This document shows, piece by piece, positions 1-5,157 of a stretch of 5,525 bases of DNA (its first letter is position 1; every line of letters begins with the position of its first letter). A program made the translations under genes and the position numbers. The DNA is from DATKKX01 sp035542775 (GTDB lineage: Bacteria; Planctomycetota; Phycisphaerae; UBA1845; UTPLA1). The stretch lies in the NCBI GenBank assembly GCA_035542775.1, contig DATKKX010000447.1, positions 1 to 5,525 on the forward strand, read 5' to 3'. The notes under the pieces are model-generated. The model ran no database searches. It worked only from the letters and a program-made list of their open reading frames with translations, and was not told the origin of the DNA.

Positions 1-480
1 AGCGGCCTGGCCGCGACCCCCCATGCCGGCCGTTTGGCGGCGCTGCCGCTGAAGGAGCAGTATGCCGCTCTCGAATTGTTTCGCGGGACCATGCTGCGCC
101 ACAGCCTGATCGCCTACAGGGATCACGCCCCGGGCGATGGAGGCTTTCCCCGATTCGAGGGCGGAGAGTGGCTGGGGTACGTGCCGATCCGCCTGCCGGA
201 GACGGCCTGCCGCCGGGAGCGGCTGCCGGCGGGGGCGGCCGCGGTGTTGATCAACCAGGCCCACGACTATCGCGAGCTGTTTCTGCCCATCGATACGGAG
301 CAGCTGCGGCTCTACGCGGCCATCGACGGAACGACGGCGATTACCGGTCTTCTGGAACGCGTCGCCGGTCCAAAAGAGGCGTCCGGCCGTTATGAGCGCG
401 CCCGCCGGTTCTACCGGCAGCTCTGGTTCTACGACCAGGTGGTCTTCGACGCATCCGCCGGCGGGGGAAGACGTGAATGA
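1..480 (+). CDS. C-terminal part of an unrecognised soluble protein (5' end outside window)
   Basis: The frame is open from the first base of the window and ends at TGA 478-480, giving 159 visible residues. A TTG at 34 could serve as a start, but the frame continues upstream without a stop and no Shine-Dalgarno sequence precedes it, so I treat the gene as cut by the window edge. The protein has no membrane segment or signal peptide. Visible patches are LELFRGTMLRHSLI (residues 24-37), YVPIRLP (60-66), the stretch AVLINQAHDYRELFLPID (81-98), AAIDGTTAITGLL (106-118) and RRFYRQLWFYDQVVFD (135-150). The LPID...AAIDGTTAI stretch resembles the small winged-helix-like modules that follow catalytic domains in some methyltransferase-type proteins, but this is recollection of similar sequences and not a firm family call. 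The last residues (AGGGRRE) look like a disordered tail. The next gene begins 104 bases downstream. Coding status is fairly sure; function is unknown. Confidence 0.8.
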   Translation, partial: SGLAATPHAGRLAALPLKEQYAALELFRGTMLRHSLIAYRDHAPGDGGFPRFEGGEWLGYVPIRLPETACRRERLPAGAAAVLINQAHDYRELFLPIDTEQLRLYAAIDGTTAITGLLERVAGPKEASGRYERARRFYRQLWFYDQVVFDASAGGGRRE

Positions 481-570
481 CGGAGATTTCACGAACCATG
501 TCCATTCGGATTCGAGCCGCTTAATCAGTGGCCTTGCTCACCGTGACGCGAAGAGGAATGAATCAGTTTG

Positions 571-577
571 AAGGAGG
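571..577 (+). promoter_or_regulatory. Shine-Dalgarno site that fixes the DUF202 gene start
   Basis: AAGGAGG lies seven bases before ATG 585. The frame is open further upstream, with possible starts at GTG 528 and ATG 558, but neither has a comparable site, and starting there would add residues not expected before the conserved domain. The site therefore selects 585. Confidence 0.8.
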
Positions 578-584
578 CGGACAC

Positions 585-1031
585 ATGCCGGCAGACGAAA
601 ATGAGGTAAAGGCGAATCTCACCAATGAGCTCGCCAAGGAGCGCAACCGGGCGGCCTACGACCGGACCCTCATGGGCTGGATCCGAACGGCCATCTCCCT
701 GATCGGGTTCGGGTTCGCCATCGCCAAGTCCTACGAATATATCCAGACGGATGAGATGGAAAAGACCGGACGGTTCATCGACCAGATCCATGCTCCCCTC
801 TGGTTCGGGATGAGCTTCATCGTTCTCGGGATGGTCTGCATCCTCGGAGGAGTCATTCAGCATGTGAAGCTCGTCGAACAGATCCGGTCCGACCGGTTCA
901 CCTACGGCGAAACCAGGCCGCTGGCAAAAATCATTGCGCTGATCCTGCTGATCATCGGCATCTTTGCGCTCATAACCATTTTCCAGCGGTGGATCGTGCC
1001 GCTCTACAGCGGGGCGGCCTATTTCGGTTGA
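585..1031 (+). CDS. DUF202/YidH-family inner-membrane protein
   Basis: The product has 148 residues and is a small integral membrane protein of unknown biochemical role. A charged N-terminal stretch carries the DUF202 signature: NELAKERNRAAYDRT (residues 14-28), then LMGWIRTAISLIGFGFAIAK (29-48). The family pattern is an acidic/basic LA-ER segment followed by a W-IRT motif leading into helix one. Three hydrophobic helices are visible at about 34-52, 72-94 and 114-137, the usual number for this family, and the length is typical of YidH-like members. Start 585 was chosen because AAGGAGG sits seven bases upstream; ATG 558 and GTG 528 in the same frame are less likely. The BASS permease gene follows after 59 bases on the same strand, so a shared transcript is possible, though no functional link is known. 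Family assignment is confident; function is not known. Confidence 0.9.
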   Translation: MPADENEVKANLTNELAKERNRAAYDRTLMGWIRTAISLIGFGFAIAKSYEYIQTDEMEKTGRFIDQIHAPLWFGMSFIVLGMVCILGGVIQHVKLVEQIRSDRFTYGETRPLAKIIALILLIIGIFALITIFQRWIVPLYSGAAYFG

Positions 1032-1090
1032 GCCGGTTCAACCAGGAGGGGCCAAGCGAGATTTCAGGTATTTTATCAGGAGTCGGTATC

Positions 1091-1963
1091 ATGGAAAATC
1101 CGATCGTCGGCCATTTCGTCACTGTCACGATATTCAGCCTCATGCTTGCCATCGGGGTCAACCACTCGTTCCGGCAGGTCACCTACCTAGCGAGCCAGCC
1201 CGGTCTGCTGGTGCGCTCGCTTCTGTCCGTCATCGTGCTGGTCCCCGGGATCGTGGGTATTCTGCTGTGGGCCTTTCCCCTGCCGCCCGCGGTTGCGACC
1301 GGCCTTGCGGTGCTGGCGGCGGCGCCGGGCGCCCCGCTCACCACCAAGCGTATCGAGCTGGCCGGCGGCGACCTCCAATATGCCGTCAACCTCCAGCTGA
1401 CCCTGGCCTTGCTGGCGGTCGTCGTCACGCCGTTGATCTTATCGGTCTATTTTTCCCTCTTCGACCTGGTGATCGAGAGGGTGACCCTGCTCGATGTGGC
1501 CCGCCAGGTCGCCCGGGTCACCTTTCTGCCGGTCATCGCCGGCTTCCTCGTCCGGCGGTTTCTGCCGGGGGTCGCCGCCCGCATCGGCAACCCGCTCCGG
1601 GTCCTGGCCAACATCCTGCTGATCCTGCTGGTCCTCATGCTCGCGGTACTTCTGGCGATCGCCCCCGATCTGCGGGCGATGCTGAACCTGGGCCGGCCGG
1701 CCACCATGGCCATTGTCTTCATGGTGGCTCTTTCGCTGGCGGCCGGCCACTTCCTGGGCGGGCCGACCCAGGAGAAGCGGGCGGTGCTGGCCGTCGCCAG
1801 CATCGCCCGCAACGTCGGTCTGGCGCTCTTCATCGCGGGCTTGACCGACTACGGGCAGAAATTCGTGCCCACCCTGCTGACCTACATGATCCTGGGGGGG
1901 CTCCTGGGCGTGCCCTACGCGGTCTGGAGCAAGCGCAGGGTGCGGCTGAGAGGGGACGCCTGA
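1091..1963 (+). CDS. Bile acid:sodium symporter (BASS/SBF)-family permease, divergent
   Basis: The product has 290 residues and is highly hydrophobic, with about nine to ten membrane helices. It would sit in the inner membrane and transport an organic anion or similar small molecule; the substrate cannot be told. Family features are a glycine/alanine-rich helix leading to AAAPGAPLTTK (76-86), in the place of the usual PGG-x-x-SN turn, followed by a GGDLQYAVNLQLT segment (92-104), TPLIL (113-117), a second half beginning near ARQVARVTFLPVIAGFLVRR (137-156), and ASIARNVGLAL (236-246), matching the second discontinuous-helix motif ending in N-x-x-LA. ATG 1091 has AGGAG eight bases upstream (1078-1082). 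The frame is open further upstream, but a longer start would overlap the DUF202 gene. The length is slightly below the usual 300-330. At the positions that bind sodium in characterised members, this protein has T/K and A/R instead of S/N and E/Q, so sodium coupling is doubtful. The C-terminus is basic (SKRRVRLRGDA). The next intact gene is 549 bases away. Confidence 0.85.
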   Translation: MENPIVGHFVTVTIFSLMLAIGVNHSFRQVTYLASQPGLLVRSLLSVIVLVPGIVGILLWAFPLPPAVATGLAVLAAAPGAPLTTKRIELAGGDLQYAVNLQLTLALLAVVVTPLILSVYFSLFDLVIERVTLLDVARQVARVTFLPVIAGFLVRRFLPGVAARIGNPLRVLANILLILLVLMLAVLLAIAPDLRAMLNLGRPATMAIVFMVALSLAAGHFLGGPTQEKRAVLAVASIARNVGLALFIAGLTDYGQKFVPTLLTYMILGGLLGVPYAVWSKRRVRLRGDA

Positions 1964-2028
1964 GATCAAGATCAGCTAGAATAGGGACGGATGCGGGCAT
2001 GCCGCACTCGATCCGGAGAGCAGGCGTG

Positions 2029-2057
2029 TTGACAAGCAGTATCTGCGGACATAAATA
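2029..2057 (+). promoter_or_regulatory. Candidate sigma-70-type promoter
   Basis: A perfect TTGACA (2029-2034) is followed after 17 bases by TAAATA (2052-2057), in an AT-rich patch of otherwise GC-rich sequence. The -35 box is consensus; the -10 box matches TATAAT at only three positions. It points toward the structured segment and the gene remnant, and it could also drive the lipoprotein-hydrolase and FadL genes further down. No other site in the window comes as close to a sigma-70 pattern by eye. Confidence 0.45.
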
Positions 2058-2059
2058 GG

Positions 2060-2102
2060 CTGACGCGTGGCGCGTCCATGGCGCACAGCGCCTCTTTGTC
2101 AG
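2060..2102 (+). repeat. Nested short inverted repeats just after the promoter candidate
   Basis: CTGAC (2060-2064) is complementary to GTCAG (2098-2102). Between them GGCGC (2080-2084) pairs with GCGCC (2088-2092) across a three-base ACA loop; another GGCGC at 2069-2073 could pair with the same partner. This would place a hairpin at the 5' end of a transcript made from the promoter candidate. Stems this short are common by chance in GC-rich DNA. Confidence 0.3.
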
Positions 2103-2119
2103 AAAGCGAGTTCTGGTCT

Positions 2120-2178
2120 CGTGGGAGTGGCTTCCAGTCATGATGACATCGCGGTCCCGCCCCGGCGGGACTCCCACG
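2120..2178 (+). repeat. Strong inverted repeat with internal hairpin; possible structured RNA or operator
   Basis: CGTGGGAGT (2120-2128) is perfectly complementary to ACTCCCACG (2170-2178). Inside it, GTCCCGC (2154-2160) and GCGGGAC (2165-2171) form a seven-pair hairpin with a CCCG loop, sharing bases 2170-2171 with the outer arm, and GTCAT (2137-2141) and ATGAC (2143-2147) are mirror arms around one central base. In RNA the parts could stack as an outer stem plus an inner hairpin. No T-run follows, so it is not a standard intrinsic terminator. It lies about 40 bases before the ribosome-binding site of the gene remnant and about 60 after the promoter candidate, the position of a 5' leader structure. 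I do not recognise a known riboswitch in it. Confidence 0.5.
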
Positions 2179-2220
2179 GAATGAAAACCCAACATGCCGG
2201 AAAGGAAAGGAGCGTTCCAA

Positions 2221-2469
2221 GTGTTCCGCACGTCGCATTACCGTTCTTCTATTTATCCTGTTTCTCTACGCAGCTCCGGAGCTCTCGGCCCAGGATTTCT
2301 TCGTCTTCCCCAGCCGCGGGCAGAGCAATGAACAGATGCAACACGACCGGATGTGCGCGACGGCTTCGGCTGGACCGTTGCCATCATGGAGGAGAGCGGC
2401 CAGATGGTGTTGAGCGCCTCCGGGGACATGGTGGCCATCTCCGCCTTCGGCGCCTGCACCTCCTACTGA
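2221..2469 (+). pseudogene. Decayed gene: secreted-protein N-terminus and a C-terminal tail in different frames
   Basis: An AGGAG (2208-2212) stands eight bases before GTG 2221, but that frame stops after 36 codons at 2329-2331. One frame over, bases about 2231-2349 read as a textbook signal peptide and mature start: RRITVLLFILFLYAA, then a Ser-Ala-Gln junction, then DFFVFPSRGQSNEQMQHDR. This frame has no usable start codon and then degenerates, ending at TGA 2411. From 2350 the original GTG frame again reads like protein: DVRDGFGWTVAIME, then MVLSASGDMVAISAFGACTSY, with TGA at 2467-2469. The PS-GQS-EQ-QHD pattern resembles the segment following the signal peptide in small periplasmic glycine-zipper proteins, which usually continue with a Y-C-WA-type motif; that part is missing here. 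The remnant is thus either one small secreted-protein gene with at least two frameshifts or a fusion of the 5' end of one gene with the 3' end of another. Sequencing error is an alternative for the first shift. The lipoprotein gene begins 43 bases after the last stop. Confidence 0.55.
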
Positions 2470-2500
2470 AGCGCCCGCCGGGGCGGTGAGCCGTGTCGCG

Positions 2501-2506
2501 AAGGGA
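2501..2506 (+). promoter_or_regulatory. Ribosome-binding site of the lipoprotein hydrolase gene
   Basis: AAGGGA precedes ATG 2513 by six bases. It favours 2513 over the in-frame GTG at 2486. The choice also places the signal peptide directly at the N-terminus, as expected for a lipoprotein. Confidence 0.6.
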
Positions 2507-2512
2507 TCGCCC

Positions 2513-3757
2513 ATGAGAAAGCTGCTGATACTGGTGCTGCTGCTGGCGGCGACCGGTTGCTATTCGTTCGGCCGGGGGGTCGCCTCCCGGGTCGTCGAAA
2601 CCCTGGACATGGAGCGGGGAGAGACGTGGCAATGCGAGATCCGCGGCGGTACGTTCCGCGGCATTTCCGCCTATCTGGACAAAGGGGAGACGGTCAAGGT
2701 GCTGATCGTCCACGGCATCGGCACCCATCGCCCCGGCCATTCGGCCGTCATCAGTGAAGGCATCGCGCACTCCCTCGGGCTGAGTGTGTTCTCGAATCCG
2801 GTCGATGCGGACATCCTGAACCCCCGGGATCCCGCGCAGCGGCTGGCCAACCTGCGCATCATAAGGATGCGCAACCCGGAAGGATCCAGGCGGCTCATTT
2901 TCTATGAGCTCACCTGGTCGGATATCACGGCGGAAAGAAAACGGGTCCTGGATTTCGACACCTCCGGGGAATACGCCCACCGCCGTGCCTCCTTCAACAA
3001 CACCATGAAGGGTTTCCTGAACGATGTCGGCCCCGATGCCACTATCTACGTCGCCGACAGGGAAAACCTCATCTTGGTGGCGACGCAGCAGGCCGTCTGC
3101 TGGATGCTGGCGGGCGGCGAAGAGGGGGAGGGCGGCGGCCGCCCCGGAGGGGTCTGCGGGCTTTCCTCCGTATCGCGGCTGAGCAACCTGGAGCAGCAAA
3201 ACATCCTCTTCATCACCCACAGCCTGGGCAGCCGCATCATCATGGACGCTCTGGGGGAGATCGTCGAGACCCTGACCGACGATCGCACGGTGGCCGGCCA
3301 CCCCGCCCTCGTCGCCGGCCTGCAGCAGAAAGAAATGACGGTGTTCATGCTCTCCAACCAGCTGCCGTTTCTGCAGATCGGCCTGCCGCCGCCGAAGGTG
3401 GCCGGGCAGATCGAAAGCTACTGCCGGCCGGACGGAGAACACTATGCGCGGCGCGCCTTCAAAAGGCTCAACATCGTCGCCTTCAACGACCCCAACGACC
3501 TTCTGAGCTATTCCTTACCCCGGGGCTTTGTGGAGCGCTACCTGGACTCCCGGATGTGCCCCGCCGTCACCAACATCCACATCAACGTCGCCGAACGGAT
3601 CTCCGCCTTCGGGATCGAGGTGGTTAACCCCATCGCCGCGCACGGGAATTACGATTCCGATGAGCGGGTGATCGAACTCATCACCCAGGGGAACACGGAG
3701 CTCGAGAAAAACGAACTGCTGTCCGGACGCTGCCGGATGATCCACATCGAGGACTGA
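2513..3757 (+). CDS. Lipoprotein alpha/beta hydrolase (serine esterase/lipase-like)
   Basis: The product has 414 residues. MRKLLILVLLLAATGC is a lipoprotein signal peptide with the lipidated cysteine at 16, so the mature enzyme is membrane-anchored in the envelope; Y17-S18 after the cysteine does not suggest inner-membrane retention. The hydrolase fold is shown by a first strand and oxyanion-type loop, VKVLIVHGIGTH (61-72), and by the nucleophile elbow ILFITHSLGS (231-240) with Ser237. NDPNDLLSYSLP (325-336) supplies the likely acid (Asp329, or Asp326), and PIAAHGNY (373-380) the likely base, His377. The substrate is unknown; an ester or lipid is the reasonable guess for this fold. A glycine/glutamate-rich loop (201-213, GGEEGEGGGRPGG) interrupts the region before the nucleophile strand and may be a flexible insertion. 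Six cysteines besides C16 (41, 196, 215, 304, 349, 407) allow periplasmic disulfides. The FadL-type gene follows 37 bases later and is probably in the same operon. Confidence 0.85.
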   Translation: MRKLLILVLLLAATGCYSFGRGVASRVVETLDMERGETWQCEIRGGTFRGISAYLDKGETVKVLIVHGIGTHRPGHSAVISEGIAHSLGLSVFSNPVDADILNPRDPAQRLANLRIIRMRNPEGSRRLIFYELTWSDITAERKRVLDFDTSGEYAHRRASFNNTMKGFLNDVGPDATIYVADRENLILVATQQAVCWMLAGGEEGEGGGRPGGVCGLSSVSRLSNLEQQNILFITHSLGSRIIMDALGEIVETLTDDRTVAGHPALVAGLQQKEMTVFMLSNQLPFLQIGLPPPKVAGQIESYCRPDGEHYARRAFKRLNIVAFNDPNDLLSYSLPRGFVERYLDSRMCPAVTNIHINVAERISAFGIEVVNPIAAHGNYDSDERVIELITQGNTELEKNELLSGRCRMIHIED

Positions 3758-3782
3758 CAGCACGGCCCTTTTTGTGCCGTTG

Positions 3783-3787
3783 GGAGG
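3783..3787 (+). promoter_or_regulatory. Shine-Dalgarno site deciding the FadL start
   Basis: GGAGG lies seven bases before ATG 3795 and only four before the adjacent in-frame ATG 3792. An in-frame GTG at 3774 lies upstream of it and is excluded as a start on this basis. Spacing favours 3795; 3792 differs by a single methionine. Confidence 0.6.
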
Positions 3788-3794
3788 CCTTATG

Positions 3795-5075
3795 ATGCAA
3801 CGCTGCATTTTGGTCATGGCGCTGATAGCCGCTCTTATGGTGGGCCCTGACGCCCGGGGCGCGGGACTCTGGCTCTACGAGGGGGGGACCCCGGATGTGG
3901 GTACGGCCAACGCCGGCCGCGCGGCCATGGCCACCGACGCCTCCGCGGCCGGGGCCAACCCGGCCGGCATGACCCGGCTTGACCGATCCCAGCTGCTGTT
4001 GGGACTCCAGGGGCTCTATGTCGATGCCCACTTCGACACGCAGCGCTCCGGCTTCGGCGGCGGTGACGGCGGCAACGCCGGCGGGTTCGTGCCGTCCGGC
4101 AGCTTCCACTATGTGCAGCGCTTAAACCCGGACTGGCGCCTCGGGCTCAGCGTGGGGTCCTATTTCGGCCTGGGGGTGGACTACGGCGACAACTGGTCCG
4201 GCCGCTATTACATAAAAAAAGCAGAACTGCTCACCTTCGGCGTAAACCCCGGGGTGGGCTACCGGGTCGCCGACTGGCTTTCGGTGGGCGCCGGGTTCAC
4301 CGTCATGCAGGCCAAACTGCATCAGACGGTCGGGATCAACAACGCCGCCGTTCCCGGCCAGGCGGGGCTCAGTGACGGCGAGCTCAAGCTCGAGGCTGAC
4401 GATGTGGGCTACGGTTTCAATCTGGGGCTCCTGTTGGAACTCACCCCCGACACCCGTTTCGGCATCACCTATCGCTCCGAGGTGAAGCTCGAGTTCAAGG
4501 ATGTCGCGAACCTGAGCGGCCTAGGGCCGGTGTTGCAGGGGCTTCTCAATTTGAGCGGGCTTGCCGGCAGCCGGGTGAACATCGACATGACCGTCCCCCA
4601 GGCGGTCATGGTGAGCGGCTACCACCAGCTCACCCCGGCCTGGGCGATCGTGGGCAACATCGGCTGGCAGGACTGGAGTGAATTCGGGAAACAGGAGATA
4701 TGCCTGCAATCTTCGACGTCGCGCTCCTTCACCAACAACCTCAATTACAACGACACCTGGCACTTCGCGCTGGGCGCCCAATACCGGTTCGCCCCGGAGT
4801 GGCTCTGGTCCTTCGGCGCCGCCTACGATACCTCCCCGGTGAACAGTGGCCACGACCGCACCCCGGACCTCGCCCTGGACCGCCAGATCCGACTGGCCAC
4901 GGGGCTGCAGTATGACTGGAACAGGGATGTGACCATCGGGGCTGTCTACGAATACATCGATCTCGGCGACGGCGGGATCAACCGCAACGACGGCCCGCTC
5001 ACAGGGCCCCTCAAGGGGGCCTACGACCCCTACGCCATCCATGTGTTCGCGCTCAATCTGATGTGGAGGTTCTGA
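3795..5075 (+). CDS. FadL/OmpP1/TodX-family outer-membrane transport protein
   Basis: The product has 426 residues and is an outer-membrane beta-barrel that lets long-chain fatty acids or other hydrophobic compounds enter the cell. The signal peptide (1-22) ends ARG before AGLWLYEGG, much as mature FadL begins with AGF. The N-terminal plug region shows the family pattern GTANAGRAAMATDASAAGANPAGM (residues 36-59), whose NPAGM is the conserved NPA motif. Many alternating amphipathic strands follow, with the typical C-terminal repeats: YNDTWHFALGAQYRF (318-332), FGAAYDTSPV (340-349) and DRQIRLATGLQYDW (362-375). The chain ends ALNLMWRF, with the terminal Phe expected for BAM-dependent insertion. 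Length matches the family (about 400-450). The stretch SGFGGGDGGNAGG (85-97) is a glycine-rich loop. The hydrolase lipoprotein gene ends 37 bases upstream, with no convincing terminator between. The true substrate cannot be told from sequence alone. Confidence 0.93.
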   Translation: MQRCILVMALIAALMVGPDARGAGLWLYEGGTPDVGTANAGRAAMATDASAAGANPAGMTRLDRSQLLLGLQGLYVDAHFDTQRSGFGGGDGGNAGGFVPSGSFHYVQRLNPDWRLGLSVGSYFGLGVDYGDNWSGRYYIKKAELLTFGVNPGVGYRVADWLSVGAGFTVMQAKLHQTVGINNAAVPGQAGLSDGELKLEADDVGYGFNLGLLLELTPDTRFGITYRSEVKLEFKDVANLSGLGPVLQGLLNLSGLAGSRVNIDMTVPQAVMVSGYHQLTPAWAIVGNIGWQDWSEFGKQEICLQSSTSRSFTNNLNYNDTWHFALGAQYRFAPEWLWSFGAAYDTSPVNSGHDRTPDLALDRQIRLATGLQYDWNRDVTIGAVYEYIDLGDGGINRNDGPLTGPLKGAYDPYAIHVFALNLMWRF

Positions 5076-5157
5076 GGGGGCCGTTTTCCCGAGCTGCGCA
5101 GGGTCAAGAGGGATCGGGATCGGCCGGAGGAACGCAGCGCAAGGGTCCGGAGGGGGT

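Larger units (their letters stand above)
1964..2512. other. 549-base stretch without an intact gene
   Basis: This is the longest gap in the window. Its first 65 bases show nothing clear. It then holds a promoter-like element (2029-2057), short hairpins (2060-2102), a strong inverted-repeat structure (2120-2178), a ribosome-binding site (2208-2212) and a decayed reading frame (2221-2469), and it ends with the ribosome-binding site of the lipoprotein gene. Long open frames here on both strands have the arginine/proline-rich or low-complexity composition of GC-rich shadow frames. Confidence 0.7.

Noticed and set aside
523..567. Direct repeat AATCAGT (523-529 and 561-567) before the DUF202 gene
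   Set aside because: Seven bases twice within 45 bases, with no further copies or extended similarity; a chance match is likely.
1267..2058. 263-codon plus-strand frame overlapping the BASS gene
   Set aside because: The translation is Arg/Pro/Gly-rich low complexity, while the other frame gives regular membrane helices and BASS motifs.
2029..2220. Known riboswitch classes such as cyclic-di-GMP (GEMM) or cobalamin
   Set aside because: I looked for their conserved core strings and did not find them; the structure here does not match their layout by eye.
1830..2238. Minus-strand frames across the BASS 3' end and the promoter region
   Set aside because: Arg/Pro/Ser-rich translations without motifs or start signals; most likely chance openness.
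2472..2485. CGCCC-GCCG-GGGCG hairpin after the gene remnant
   Set aside because: The stem is short and no T-run follows; such stems are frequent in GC-rich DNA.
2067..2489. 140-codon plus-strand frame covering the intergenic region
   Set aside because: Its translation has no protein-like character (Arg/Ser/His-rich), has no ribosome-binding site, and competes with the two protein-like stretches in the other two frames.
2384..3442. Long open frame on the minus strand opposite the lipoprotein gene
   Set aside because: It lies antisense to a gene with a signal peptide and hydrolase motifs; its composition is rich in Asp, Gly, Arg and His with no recognisable domain, as expected for a GC-rich shadow frame.
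3760..3781. Hairpin-like ACGGC...GCCGT with a T-run between the hydrolase and FadL genes
   Set aside because: The five T bases lie in the loop, not after the stem, and the stem is only five pairs, so it is not an intrinsic terminator.
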